In this document: positions 8,414 through 18,197 of the stretch, piece after piece
Numbering within the stretch: position 1 is the stretch's first letter
How the letters are laid out: each line of letters starts with the position of its first letter
Source of the DNA: Clostridioides difficile_D
GTDB taxonomy: Bacteria > Bacillota > Clostridia > Peptostreptococcales > Peptostreptococcaceae
Length of the DNA stretch: 64,000 nucleotides
Reading direction: 5' to 3'
Assembly (NCBI GenBank): GCA_945861085.1
Contig: OX244046.1
Coordinates: forward strand, 2,356,001 to 2,420,000
Translations under genes and position numbers: made by a program
Notes under the pieces: generated by a model
Told to the model about the DNA's origin: nothing
Database searches by the model: none
Seen by the model: the letters and a program-made list of their open reading frames with translations, nothing else

Positions 8414-10717
8414 CTATTGTTCTGGTTTATAAATAACTTTCTTATTATTATCATATATTACCAAAGAATTTGACTTTACAATTTCATTTTTATATTTAAC
8501 ATCTTTTTCAGAGAAATTAGCTACTACTTTTAAATCATCTCCATATTTAGTCATTTGAACTAGTCTATCATCAGAAATAAACTTAAAATCTGTCATTTCT
8601 TTTTTAATAGCCTTTTTATTAAACTCTGACCATACTTTATCGTGAGAAATTATTTCTCCTTTATGTTTTTCCCATTCAGTTCTATCTATATAATACATAG
8701 GTGGTGTATTATATAGCACTTCTTTCATCATTCTACTTCCAACTTCTCCCTTAATTTTGAGAGTTCCCCATAGCCATTGATGAGAAGATACAACAGAATC
8801 ATTATAAACTAATCTAAATAAGGGTAAAGAATAAGTTGGGTCTATAAATATTTTTTTATATTTTTCTTTTACAGGTATCTGTTTTGAAAAGACTTCTGGT
8901 ACTCCTCCTGTTGGAGAATAGTATCTACCAACATAATATTTACTTTCTTTGTTCTTACTCATATCTTTATCTACCCAAGAAAATGCTGGTGTCTCAAGCC
9001 CATGTGCAAATGCTATAGTACTACTTGAAAAGTCATTTCCTCCTTCTGAACCTATAACCATATTAGCATTATCTCTTATATATGACATTCTTTCAAGTCT
9101 AGCCTTTAAATCTTGTGACTGTGTTGTTATATGATTTGGAGAATAATCATCATATATTTCTCCTGTAGCATCACAGTCTATAAACCAAGAATTAAATTCA
9201 TATCCTTCATCCAATATACTTTGTACTCTATCTTTTACACTTGGTAAAGATAATGTAGGATTTAGCTTTCTTCCTTCTCCTTGAAATCCAGTTTCTTTTT
9301 CACCTTTTTTATTTTCTATAGTAGCATTTTCATATAGTGACTTATCTTTAAATGATGCTGTACTCCATTTTTCTTCTCCTGGCTTGTGTATAGAATGGTA
9401 TGAATCATATGGTCCTACAAGATAACCTAAATCATTAGCTCTTTTAACCATTTCTAGAGAAATATAACCTTCCTCCATATCATCAAATCCTATCCAAGCA
9501 TTTTTAATACCAGATTTATTTATATCATTAATCACATCAACAGTATTATATTTTGCCCATGTAGCAACATCATTCACAGCATATCCTAATTTTGATTTTA
9601 ATAACTTCTTGTTAAACTCTATAAGCTCTACCCTACTTAATTTAGATACATCTTTATCCAATACTTTTTTTATCTCTTTATCCTTGCTTTCAAAAACTTT
9701 TTCATTATAAAAAGTATTCATCTGCATAACTTCATTAAATGCTTGTACTATTTGATTCTTTTGATATTTATCTATATAATCTTGAGTTTTTATTTGATTT
9801 ATTACTTTTAAAAATTCACTATCGCCAGACTTCATACTTAAAAGCTCTTTTATCCAATTAGTCAAATTATCTGATAAGTTTTCTTTTAATTTATTCCATT
9901 TAATGTCATTTATTGTGATTATAGATTTATCTCCAAAATAAATCTGTGGCGCTCCATAAAGTTTTTTAATATTTTTATTTTCCTTAGATTTTTCTTCTAA
10001 TGTTTTAAACTCTCCTTTATCAACTATATATTTTTTATAAGTTTTTGCTACATCTGTAATATTCTTATTAGTCAAATATATCTTAAACCCATACTCTTTA
10101 TTTTTATTGATACTTGGATATTCATGTTTAAATGTAAAATTAATCTTATCTTTAGAACTAAATTCAATTATATTATTAAATTCATTTTCAATAATGTAAA
10201 GTACAGAATATTTTTCCTTGTTTACTGCGAAGAATTGCATTGAAAAAGATTCTATAACACTATAAGTTGACTTATTTAGGTACTCCTTCCAATCCTTATC
10301 ATTACTTGGTATAAACTTCCCCTCATAAAGTGGTAGTACATAGCTTTCACCTTCAACTTTAGGCCAATTGAAACTCGTTTCTTTTTCTGAATTAGATTTA
10401 ATATTTACATCTAAATAGCTGTCCTCTTTTTTTATATTTATTTCTATATTTTCATCAGGATATGTCCATGATGCTTCTGTCTTCGTCTTTTTAAAATTTG
10501 ATACTTTCCTTTCTTTTGATGGTTCAGATATCTTTTCTTTTGAACCATCAGATTCAACTGATACCTCAAATGTTTCAGGTTTCACCTCAAAACTAAAATC
10601 TAAATTTTTAACACTATTAATGGATGCTGTGTTTTTAGTCACCTCACCACTACTGCATCCACAAATAGTAGTTACAACAACCATACAACCTATAAATATC
10701 GAGACTATTTTTTTCAT
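8414..10717 (-). CDS. Lipoprotein, glycoside-hydrolase-like (DUF5696-type)
   Basis: About 767 residues, exported and lipid-anchored. The N-terminus MKKIVSIFIGCMVVVTTICG ends in an ICGC lipobox, followed by a Ser/Lys-rich linker. The start is the ATG at 10717, because the GTG three codons upstream lies in the GAGGAGG ribosome binding site. The central half is rich in aromatic and acidic residues (WIGFDDMEEGYIS, SWFIDCDATGEIYDDYS, MVIGSEGG, HQWLWGT), the look of a TIM-barrel glycosidase with candidate carboxylates in FIDCD and GSEGG. I recall such proteins in Clostridia as DUF5696, distantly like GH101; this is recall, not a search result. It follows the GH73 gene by about 40 bases, so both likely act on surface glycans. 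Confidence 0.7.
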   Translation of the reverse strand: MKKIVSIFIGCMVVVTTICGCSSGEVTKNTASINSVKNLDFSFEVKPETFEVSVESDGSKEKISEPSKERKVSNFKKTKTEASWTYPDENIEINIKKEDSYLDVNIKSNSEKETSFNWPKVEGESYVLPLYEGKFIPSNDKDWKEYLNKSTYSVIESFSMQFFAVNKEKYSVLYIIENEFNNIIEFSSKDKINFTFKHEYPSINKNKEYGFKIYLTNKNITDVAKTYKKYIVDKGEFKTLEEKSKENKNIKKLYGAPQIYFGDKSIITINDIKWNKLKENLSDNLTNWIKELLSMKSGDSEFLKVINQIKTQDYIDKYQKNQIVQAFNEVMQMNTFYNEKVFESKDKEIKKVLDKDVSKLSRVELIEFNKKLLKSKLGYAVNDVATWAKYNTVDVINDINKSGIKNAWIGFDDMEEGYISLEMVKRANDLGYLVGPYDSYHSIHKPGEEKWSTASFKDKSLYENATIENKKGEKETGFQGEGRKLNPTLSLPSVKDRVQSILDEGYEFNSWFIDCDATGEIYDDYSPNHITTQSQDLKARLERMSYIRDNANMVIGSEGGNDFSSSTIAFAHGLETPAFSWVDKDMSKNKESKYYVGRYYSPTGGVPEVFSKQIPVKEKYKKIFIDPTYSLPLFRLVYNDSVVSSHQWLWGTLKIKGEVGSRMMKEVLYNTPPMYYIDRTEWEKHKGEIISHDKVWSEFNKKAIKKEMTDFKFISDDRLVQMTKYGDDLKVVANFSEKDVKYKNEIVKSNSLVIYDNNKKVIYKPEQ

Positions 10718-10764
10718 AAAAGCCACCTCCTCGATAAATATATCATCCTTGTGTTACGTCGAAG

Positions 10765-11658
10765 TTACATTTCACTTTGAATTTCACTATCTATTAATTG
10801 AAGATTATATTGTTGAATTAGTTCTATCAGACGCATTGCATATATATTATTTCCATTTTCATCCTTTGCAGTACTATAACCTGCTTTTTCTAATGCCTTA
10901 GCTTGATATATATACGTTTTTGCATCAAATACACCATTAGTTCTATATCTTTTATTTGTGGCTAAAAACTTTGCATGGTCTTTTATAGATTCATTTTTAT
11001 CATCATATATTCTAAATTTATCATCTATAATTGTGTCTAAATGTTCTTTTGTTTCTAAAGTTACTGACTTACCTTTCCAAGAAGCATCAGCCTTTATACC
11101 AAATAGATTATTATATTGTTTTGCTAAAGTTGACTTGCCCCAGCTAGATTCTATTATAGCTTGTGCAATAGTTATAGATGGAAGTATTTTATAATCCTTA
11201 TAATTTTGTATAGCTTCTGTTTTAATTTCGTTGATAAACTTCATATATTGTGTGTCAGATTTTAACCTTTCTGGTTTTATACCATAATACTTAAGGTCGT
11301 CTATATAATTATCAACCAATTTTTTTTGTTTATTATTAAATTCTAAATCATCCAAAACATTACTTAACTTATTTACTTTATCATTTTTAGAAAAATTCTT
11401 AACAAATAAATCTGATACTTCTTCTATTTGTGAATCTTTAACATCTTTCAAGTTATTTTTATTTAACACAGCAACAATGGAAGCTACATACTTCCAGTTA
11501 ACTTGTACATTATTTTCACTTGCTAAATCAGCATATTTTATATACTTACTGACATTTATATCATCCTTATTTATATCTCTAGATGAATATTCCTTCACTA
11601 ATACACCTATAAAAACTGATATTATCAGTATTATAACAATGAATTTTTTATTCTTCAT
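10765..11658 (-). CDS. Membrane-anchored GH73-type glucosaminidase
   Basis: A 297-residue peptidoglycan hydrolase. An uncleaved-looking hydrophobic N-terminus (6-21, FIVIILIISVFIGVLV) anchors it to the membrane. A charged helical region (30-150) precedes the LytB/GH73-like domain. SITIAQAIIESSWGKS places the catalytic glutamate at residue 170, followed by LAKQYNNLFGIKA and a C-terminal YAMRLIELIQQYNL helix, all typical of beta-N-acetylglucosaminidases. The ribosome binding site is GGGAGG about 9 bases upstream of the ATG. It is the first gene of a two-gene unit with the glycosidase-like lipoprotein, separated from the maltose module by a strong terminator. Confidence 0.85.
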   Translation of the reverse strand: MKNKKFIVIILIISVFIGVLVKEYSSRDINKDDINVSKYIKYADLASENNVQVNWKYVASIVAVLNKNNLKDVKDSQIEEVSDLFVKNFSKNDKVNKLSNVLDDLEFNNKQKKLVDNYIDDLKYYGIKPERLKSDTQYMKFINEIKTEAIQNYKDYKILPSITIAQAIIESSWGKSTLAKQYNNLFGIKADASWKGKSVTLETKEHLDTIIDDKFRIYDDKNESIKDHAKFLATNKRYRTNGVFDAKTYIYQAKALEKAGYSTAKDENGNNIYAMRLIELIQQYNLQLIDSEIQSEM

Positions 11659-11814
11659 AAATATTGTCCTCCCTTATATTATCTGCTGAATACAATATAT
11701 CTTACTTTTGTGACATATTCTTTACGAAATTCTGAAGATTTTATGAAGATTTATGAAATATATTTAATTAAAAGCACGATTATTGTTATAACATATAGTT
11801 TTCTATTAAACAAA

Positions 11815-11862
11815 AAATAGTTAAAATAAATTCATAATTAGATAAACTTATTTTAACTATTT
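11815..11862 (-). terminator. Terminator of the maltose phosphorylase operon
   Basis: A perfect 15-bp stem (AAATAGTTAAAATAA at 11815-11829 with 11848-11862) followed on the minus strand by a T-rich tract. It begins 15 bases after the mapA stop codon. Confidence 0.8.
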
Positions 11863-11876
11863 ACATAATAAAAATA

Positions 11877-14174
11877 TTATTTAAATCTATTTTTATCAAT
11901 TTTTATATATTTTTCTAATATATATTTTTTTCCATATACAATAATTTTTATTGGTTTACCTTTTAAATTTTCTATTTTAATTAAATCACTACATACATCT
12001 ACATTAATAATATTATCTCTATAATTTATATTGAAAGAATAATTTTTCCACTCTTTAGGCAACTTAGGGTCAAAAGACAGTGTTTTATCCCATGTTCTCA
12101 TACCTGCAAATCCATGTACAATGGAAAGCCATGAACCAGACATTGAAGTTATATGAAGTCCATCATTTGTATCATTATTGTAATTATCTAGGTCAAGCCT
12201 AGCTGTTCTTGAGTATAGTTCATAGGCTTTTTCTAGGTTATCTATTTCAGAGGCAATAATAGAATATATACTAGAAGATAAAGAAGATTCATGGACAGTA
12301 TATTTTTCATAGAAGTCAAAATTTCTCTTTTTCTCTTCTTTAGTAAATTTATTTCCAAAATAGTAAATTCCCTGTAATACGTCTGCTTGTTTTATAAAAC
12401 ACGACCTAAGAATCTTATCCCAAGACCAATTTTGATTAAGAGGAAGATTTTCTTTTGGTAAATCCTTTACTTCTATAAATTCTTTGTCTAAAAAATTATC
12501 GTTTTGAATTATTATTTGTAATTCCTCATCATATGGCAGATACATTTTCTTTGATATTATTCTCCAGAATTCAATTTCTTCCCTAGTCACATTATTTCTG
12601 TCAATACATTCATTATACTCTTTGTCTAATCGTAAAATATTTTCTACAGCATAATCTAAGCACCATTTAGCTATATAGTTAGTATACCAATTATTATTGA
12701 TATTGTTTTCAAATTCGTTAGGCCCTGTAACTCCATGTATCATATACAAATCTTTTTTTGTAGATAAATGTACTCTACTTGCCCAAAATCTAGCTATTTC
12801 TATTATTACATCTATTCCTTTTTCTTTTATGTATTCAAAGTCACCTGTATAATTTGTATAGTTATATATTGCATATACTATACTTCCATTTCGGTGGATT
12901 TCTTCAAATGTTATCTCCCACTCATTATGACATTCTACTCCGTCAAAAGTAACCATTGGATATAAAGCACCTTTAAGTCCTAGTTTTTTTGCATTATCCT
13001 TCGCCTGTTCTAACTGATTGTACCTATACTCCAAAAGATTTCTAGTTACTTTCTTATCTGCTACACCTAGATACACTGGAACACAAAACGCTTCTGTATC
13101 CCAATAGGTAGCACCTCCATACTTTTCTCCAGTAAATCCTTTTGGGCCTATATTTAATCGTGAGTCTTCTCCATAATATGTTGAAAACAATTGAAATAAA
13201 TTATATCGTATTCCTTGTTGACTGCTTTTATCTCCTTTTATTTTTACATCTGCACTTTCCCATCTTTTATTCCATAGCTTTGTGTGTTCATTTAATATAT
13301 CATCATAATCTTTAGATAGTTCTCTATTTAAAATATCTTCACATTTTCTTAATAACTCACTTTCATTATAATCTCTAGTTGAAGTTATGGATACATATTT
13401 TTCTATATTTACGACCTCATTTTTTAGAACATCCATTGTTATTGAATTATCACAGTAATTATAATCACTTTTATGAGATATAGATTGTACTTTACCACTT
13501 GCCTTAATATGCATCATTGCACCCACAGTGAATACAGGTGTATTAAATGTATTTTCCTTTGTTCGTGAAAGTATACTCCCTTTATATTCTAAAGAATTTG
13601 AAGAAATTCCATTCCAAAACTCTTCCTCATAATTTGAATCTTCATTTTTTATATTTGAATCTAAATATGGTATAAATTTTACTTTAGAATCAAAATTTAA
13701 TGCTTTTATACTGTATTTAATTACTGCTAACTCCTTAACAGATATACTTAAAAATCTAGTGACATTAGCTTCAAATTTTTTATCATTTATATTTACAATA
13801 AATCTACGATTTAAAATACCATTTTTCATATCTAATTCTCTATAAAAATCTTCAATTTTACATTTTGCTAAATCTAATTCTACATCATCAATGAAAACTC
13901 TTATACCTATATAGTTGACTGAATTAGGAATTTTACCAAAGTATTCTGGATATCCATTTTTCCACCATCCAACACGAGTTTTATCTGGAAACCATACTCC
14001 AGCTATATAAGACCCCCTATGTGTATCTCCACTATAATTTTCCTCATAGTTTCCTCTCATACCCATATAACCATTACCTATACTCATTATGGATTCTGCT
14101 AATCTATTTTCTTTGATTTCAATATTATCTTGTATAATCTTCCATTCATCTATATTATTAAATAAACATTTCAT
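11877..14174 (-). CDS. mapA: Maltose phosphorylase (GH65)
   Basis: A 765-residue cytosolic GH65 enzyme that splits maltose with phosphate into beta-glucose-1-phosphate and glucose. Long stretches are near-identical to Lactobacillus brevis maltose phosphorylase, for example GVWFPDKTRVGWWKNGYP (59-76) and NIGPKGFTGEKYGGATYWDT (341-360). The general acid Glu487 sits in GVTGPNEFENN, at the same number as in the L. brevis enzyme. Length matches the family. Translation is coupled to pgmB: the start overlaps its stop as ATGA, with AGGAG just upstream. The neighbours (GH13 enzyme and beta-phosphoglucomutase) make up an intracellular maltodextrin route. Kojibiose or trehalose phosphorylase is the alternative but less likely given the resemblance. 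Confidence 0.93.
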   Translation of the reverse strand: MKCLFNNIDEWKIIQDNIEIKENRLAESIMSIGNGYMGMRGNYEENYSGDTHRGSYIAGVWFPDKTRVGWWKNGYPEYFGKIPNSVNYIGIRVFIDDVELDLAKCKIEDFYRELDMKNGILNRRFIVNINDKKFEANVTRFLSISVKELAVIKYSIKALNFDSKVKFIPYLDSNIKNEDSNYEEEFWNGISSNSLEYKGSILSRTKENTFNTPVFTVGAMMHIKASGKVQSISHKSDYNYCDNSITMDVLKNEVVNIEKYVSITSTRDYNESELLRKCEDILNRELSKDYDDILNEHTKLWNKRWESADVKIKGDKSSQQGIRYNLFQLFSTYYGEDSRLNIGPKGFTGEKYGGATYWDTEAFCVPVYLGVADKKVTRNLLEYRYNQLEQAKDNAKKLGLKGALYPMVTFDGVECHNEWEITFEEIHRNGSIVYAIYNYTNYTGDFEYIKEKGIDVIIEIARFWASRVHLSTKKDLYMIHGVTGPNEFENNINNNWYTNYIAKWCLDYAVENILRLDKEYNECIDRNNVTREEIEFWRIISKKMYLPYDEELQIIIQNDNFLDKEFIEVKDLPKENLPLNQNWSWDKILRSCFIKQADVLQGIYYFGNKFTKEEKKRNFDFYEKYTVHESSLSSSIYSIIASEIDNLEKAYELYSRTARLDLDNYNNDTNDGLHITSMSGSWLSIVHGFAGMRTWDKTLSFDPKLPKEWKNYSFNINYRDNIINVDVCSDLIKIENLKGKPIKIIVYGKKYILEKYIKIDKNRFK

Positions 14175-14851
14175 ATAATTCTCCTAACTATATATTCATT
14201 ATACTTTTCTTGTATATATTTAAAATTTAATTGGCTTGTTGAATCTACAACTAAATTTGCTTTTTTTAAATTATCATAATTTCCAACACCAACAGAAAAC
14301 ATATTGGCTGAGTTTATAGCATCTATCCCTGCACTTGCGTCTTCTATACCTATACAATTTTGTGGATTTACATCAAGCCCTTTCGCTGACATAAGAAATA
14401 TATCTGGATGTGGTTTGCTGTTTTTGCATTTTGCTGCGTCAGCTATAAAATCAAATTTATCACTTATGCCCAAATGATTTAATACATTTGTTGCATTCTT
14501 ACTTGAAGAAGATAGACCTATTTTTATATTATTAGATTTTATATCAATTAACAAGCTTTCTATTCCAGATAAAATATCCTCTGAAGTTATATCATTTATT
14601 AGCGATACATAATAATTGTTTTTTTCTTCGGCCATTTCCAATTTTTCTTCTTCTGAAAATAAATCTTTTTTGTTTCCAAATTCTAATATTCTATCTAGTG
14701 ACTCCATCCTACTTATGCCTTTTAAAGATTCATTAAATTTTGTATCTATATTTATACCAACCTTATGTGCTAGCTTTTTCCAAGCCATATAGTGATAATA
14801 TGCAGTGTCTGTAATTACGCCATCTAAATCAAATATAAATGCTTCAATCAT
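14171..14851 (-). CDS. pgmB: Beta-phosphoglucomutase
   Basis: A 226-residue HAD-superfamily enzyme that converts beta-glucose-1-phosphate, the product of maltose phosphorylase, into glucose-6-phosphate. FDLDGVITDT gives nucleophile Asp8 and acid/base Asp10. The SSSSKN motif, KPHPD (lysine near 145) and IGIEDASAGIDA (the Mg-binding acidic pair) follow in the standard HAD order, with an all-alpha cap between residues 15 and 90. It overlaps mapA by 4 bases (ATGA), which is strong evidence for co-translation and for the beta-anomer-specific role. Confidence 0.93.
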   Translation of the reverse strand: MIEAFIFDLDGVITDTAYYHYMAWKKLAHKVGINIDTKFNESLKGISRMESLDRILEFGNKKDLFSEEEKLEMAEEKNNYYVSLINDITSEDILSGIESLLIDIKSNNIKIGLSSSSKNATNVLNHLGISDKFDFIADAAKCKNSKPHPDIFLMSAKGLDVNPQNCIGIEDASAGIDAINSANMFSVGVGNYDNLKKANLVVDSTSQLNFKYIQEKYNEYIVRRII

Positions 14852-14945
14852 TCTTATTTCCTCTTTCTACAAGAATTTTTATACTAATAATCAACTTATT
14901 TTTTTACCTTATCTCTTGTATTTAAGATATTATTTATAGAATTAC

Positions 14946-15830
14946 TTATTCTAGTTCAGTCTTTAATTCAAAATCTACTTCAATTTTACTTTCTTGCACA
15001 CCATATTTTTTTATTGTTCTATAAAAATTTGACCACATTCTTCCAGAAAAAGCTTTTAAATAGTTTATATTACAAACAAATTTTCCCTTTTCAATTTCTT
15101 TCTTATATAATTGTGGTCCCACTATATATGTTGGAAACATAGCCCATGCTTCTTTTCCCCCGTATTTTTTTGCAAGCTTTGTATAGTTTCCGTTCTTCAT
15201 AACACACACTATGAATACACATACAAACGGATTTTCTTCAAAATCTATTCCAAAAGAAAAAGATATATCTGTTCCTAATTCTTTTTCTATTTTATACAAA
15301 TTTTCTTTAACCTGCTTTTCAAGTTTTCGTGAAGCTTCGTTACAGAATTTTTTAATTTCATTAGATGGAATTGGAACCCATAGCGGAGTATCCGATATAT
15401 AGTCTATACTTTTATCATCAAAATGTAACTCTCTTCGCTTCATTTCAGCTATAGCAGACATATAATTTTTATCAGATATAAAAAAAGTTACAATCTTATT
15501 TTTATCCACATATATCTTAACTGGACACCCTTGCTTCTTGTTATTTATTGAAATTCTAGTAATATCATGATAAGAATACTCTTTTTCACTCCCTATAGAT
15601 TTACGAACTTTAATATTATGTAAGTCAAAAATAATATACTTTCTTGTGTAATCGAGAATTAAAACTAATCCATAAATTGTAATTACAAAAGTAGTTACCA
15701 AGATATAATACTGTCTAATATATATAAGAAATACATTTACAACAATTCCAACTAATAAAAATATAACGCCTAAAATTAGATTTACATTACCAGGTTTTAC
15801 TATAACTATATGTTCTTTATAGTCATTCAT
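14946..15830 (-). CDS. Membrane protein of unknown function, two N-terminal helices
   Basis: A 294-residue protein I do not recognise. Two membrane helices lie close together (about 17-37 and 41-60). A beta-rich stretch follows (65-135), resembling the PH-like domains attached to small bacterial membrane proteins. The C-terminal soluble part contains EKELGTDISFSFGIDF and a WAMFPTYIVGPQLYKK segment. The start follows a purine-rich GGGGGAAGGAAAG ribosome binding site. It lies between the GH13 gene and pgmB in the same direction, about 95 bases ahead of pgmB, and may be in the maltodextrin operon, though nothing ties it to sugar use. Confidence 0.65.
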   Translation of the reverse strand: MNDYKEHIVIVKPGNVNLILGVIFLLVGIVVNVFLIYIRQYYILVTTFVITIYGLVLILDYTRKYIIFDLHNIKVRKSIGSEKEYSYHDITRISINNKKQGCPVKIYVDKNKIVTFFISDKNYMSAIAEMKRRELHFDDKSIDYISDTPLWVPIPSNEIKKFCNEASRKLEKQVKENLYKIEKELGTDISFSFGIDFEENPFVCVFIVCVMKNGNYTKLAKKYGGKEAWAMFPTYIVGPQLYKKEIEKGKFVCNINYLKAFSGRMWSNFYRTIKKYGVQESKIEVDFELKTELE

Positions 15831-15848
15831 CTCTTTCCTTCCCCCTAC

Positions 15849-15881
15849 TTATTCAGTAATTACCTATTTTTTACTGAATAA
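15849..15881. repeat. Hairpin upstream of the membrane protein gene
   Basis: A perfect 11-bp stem TTATTCAGTAA (15849-15859) with 15871-15881. It lies directly before the ribosome binding site of the minus-strand gene at 15830 and 177 bases after the GH13 stop. No T-run follows. It could be a weak terminator of the GH13 gene or a leader hairpin. Confidence 0.45.
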
Positions 15882-16057
15882 CAAATCATTAGAAGTGTTA
15901 ATATTTGTTTTTGTCCAAATAAAAATTTTACTTAATAAATTTTACTAAAAATAATTTCTCTATAAAATTATACTGAATTTATTTGTAATGATTAATAATT
16001 CTTTATTTAAATAGTATAACAATTTATCATGAAAACCAAAATAAATACATTTTTGTA

Positions 16058-17941
16058 TTATTTTAAAATAATAAACTTGTATTTCTTTAACATTATTTCT
16101 TCTTTTAAATAAACTATTTCTTCTTCATATAAATCTTTTACTTTTTTATTTGCTAAATAATCTGGTAATGTTAAAGTTATATCTTTAGATGAGTTATTTA
16201 TTATTATATAAATGGATTCTTTTTTTAACATAATTGTTCCATTTTCTTTATCTACTAGTATCCATTCATTAGACACAGACCTAAGTTCTCTATTTTCTTT
16301 ACGAAGTCTAATAATCTTCTTCATAAAATTAAATATATCCTTATTCCATTTTTCTTCATTCCATTCCATACATTTTCTTTGTCCTTCAGATATTGAACTT
16401 AGTTCTCCTTCCATCCCAATTTCGTCACCATAATATATACAAGGACTCCCTGATTGTATAAACATAAATAAGTATGCAAGTTTAAATTTATCAACATTGC
16501 CATTAGCGTAGTTCAATATTCTTGTAGTATCATGACTTCCAAGCAAATTAAAAATAACTTCACTAACTTGTATTGGATAGCTTACCATTATATCATTTAT
16601 CATATACTTAAATTCTTCAGCGTTTATCTCATTTGTACAAAAGAATTTTTTCATAGCTTCATACATTAAATAATTCATAACTGAATCAAATTGGTCTCCC
16701 ATCAACCATGGTAAGCTACCATGCCAAATTTCTCCCAATATATATATGTCTGGTTTTATTTTTTTAACCTCTTCTCTAAACTTTCTCCAAAATACATGGT
16801 CCACTTCATTTGAAACATCCAATCTCCATGCATCTATATCGAATTCCTGTATCCAATACTTGCCTACACTCAGTAAATATTCTATTACTTCTGAATTTTC
16901 TGTGTTAAGTTTAGGCATATATTTTTCACATCCAAAGGTTTCATAAGGTATGTTTTTTTCATCTATTTGTTCTATTGGAGTATCAATTTTACTCATATCT
17001 TTTATATAAAACCACTCTTTGTATCGAGAATTTTCCTTATTTTGAACTACATCTTGCCACTGTTTAGAATAATATCCTATATGATTAAAAACAGCATCCA
17101 ACATTATCTTTATATTTCTCTTATGTGCTTCTTTTATTAGTTTTTTTAGAGTATCTTTATCTCCCAATGTAGGGTCTATCTCCATATAATCTATCGTATC
17201 ATATCTATGATTTGTTTTTCCAACTGTAATAGGACAAAAGTAAATTCCATTTATTCCTAAATCACTCAAATAATCTAAGTGTTCTAACACACCTTGTAAA
17301 TCTCCACCTGTAAAATTGTCTCTTGTTGGAATAGCCCCCCATTCTTCCACTCCTGTTGGGTTTATAGATGGGTCACCATTTGCAAATCTATCTGGAAATA
17401 TCTGATACCAAATAGTCTCCTTCACCCAATTTGGTACTTTAGGTATATCTATATAGTTTAAATATGGATATCCAAAGAAATTACTTATTTCACATAGTTC
17501 TTTTTCATCATTTTCATTTCCTAATTCTACTATTCTTTTTTCTGTAAATAAAATCTTTTCTTCTTGACCTTCTATTATAAAACTATATCTTGAACGTTTA
17601 TTTAAAGGTTTGCACTTAGCTATCCAATAATCAAATAACTCAGTTTCTACTTCTTTGCTCATTATTATATTTGTTCCACCAGACCAACCAACTCCAGATG
17701 CATTCAAATTTCCTCCTCCTGCACCACCCTTATCCCATACATATTGGTCTCCTATTCTCAAAATTACTCTTTTTACTTCATTTTTTTTAGTTCTAAGTCT
17801 TATATGTAATGTTTCTCTATCGTAACCATAGGCATAGTTACTCATTGGTATATGTAATATAGCTTCTTTCGTTAAACTACTTTGAGTTGTTCCTTTGATT
17901 TGATTACTTAAAGTTATATTCTCTTTATTTTTATTAGACAA
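16058..17941 (-). CDS. GH13 alpha-amylase family enzyme (neopullulanase/maltogenic type)
   Basis: A 627-residue cytosolic GH13 glycosidase acting on alpha-1,4-glucans or maltodextrins. The N-terminal ~150 residues form a CBM34-like beta domain, and the barrel begins near PNWVKETIWYQIFPDRFANG. Catalytic motifs: DAVFNH at 282-287, nucleophile Asp375 in WRLDV, acid/base Glu404 in ILGEIWH and Asp471 in GSHDT. There is no signal peptide, so it works on imported oligosaccharides and can feed maltose to the phosphorylase downstream. The start is an unusual TTG at 17941 after AAAGGAGGG; the next ATG is over 30 codons inside. A 22-bp hairpin lies in its leader. The exact specificity (neopullulanase, cyclomaltodextrinase or glucosidase) is not settled by the sequence. 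Confidence 0.88.
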   Translation of the reverse strand: MSNKNKENITLSNQIKGTTQSSLTKEAILHIPMSNYAYGYDRETLHIRLRTKKNEVKRVILRIGDQYVWDKGGAGGGNLNASGVGWSGGTNIIMSKEVETELFDYWIAKCKPLNKRSRYSFIIEGQEEKILFTEKRIVELGNENDEKELCEISNFFGYPYLNYIDIPKVPNWVKETIWYQIFPDRFANGDPSINPTGVEEWGAIPTRDNFTGGDLQGVLEHLDYLSDLGINGIYFCPITVGKTNHRYDTIDYMEIDPTLGDKDTLKKLIKEAHKRNIKIMLDAVFNHIGYYSKQWQDVVQNKENSRYKEWFYIKDMSKIDTPIEQIDEKNIPYETFGCEKYMPKLNTENSEVIEYLLSVGKYWIQEFDIDAWRLDVSNEVDHVFWRKFREEVKKIKPDIYILGEIWHGSLPWLMGDQFDSVMNYLMYEAMKKFFCTNEINAEEFKYMINDIMVSYPIQVSEVIFNLLGSHDTTRILNYANGNVDKFKLAYLFMFIQSGSPCIYYGDEIGMEGELSSISEGQRKCMEWNEEKWNKDIFNFMKKIIRLRKENRELRSVSNEWILVDKENGTIMLKKESIYIIINNSSKDITLTLPDYLANKKVKDLYEEEIVYLKEEIMLKKYKFIILK

Positions 17942-17987
17942 TTTAAATTTTCCCTCCTTTATAATAATTTATATAATTTAAAGATAG

Positions 17988-18045
17988 GTTAATATATTTT
18001 ACTATTATATCACAATAAAAATATATAATAGTAAAATATATTAAC
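17988..18045. repeat. 22-bp perfect inverted repeat in the GH13 leader
   Basis: A perfect 22-bp stem (17988-18009 with 18024-18045) closes a 14-base loop. It lies about 47 bases upstream of the GH13 start codon. It is A/T except at the ends and at one internal pair. It could form a cruciform, a 5'-UTR hairpin or a second terminator behind the 18108-18139 one. Confidence 0.6.
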
Positions 18046-18107
18046 AATAACTATTCAATTTAAAATAAACAATCTTATTTAAACTTAATTTTCTTTAGTT
18101 ATTTTTG

Positions 18108-18139
18108 TAAAATAAAAACCTCTAGTATTTTTCTAGAGG
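18108..18139 (-). terminator. Terminator of the PHP phosphatase gene
   Basis: CCTCTAG/CTAGAGG stem (18119-18125 with 18133-18139), 7-base loop, followed on the minus strand by TTTTTATTTT. This is a classic intrinsic terminator 59 bases after the stop. Confidence 0.9.
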
Positions 18140-18197
18140 ATACAATATTATAACTATTAACTTTTTGACTATACATTAATTCACTTCAAAACACGCT

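Noticed and set aside
8949..9134. Plus-strand ORF within the lipoprotein gene
   Set aside because: Antisense shadow of a clear coding gene without a ribosome binding site.
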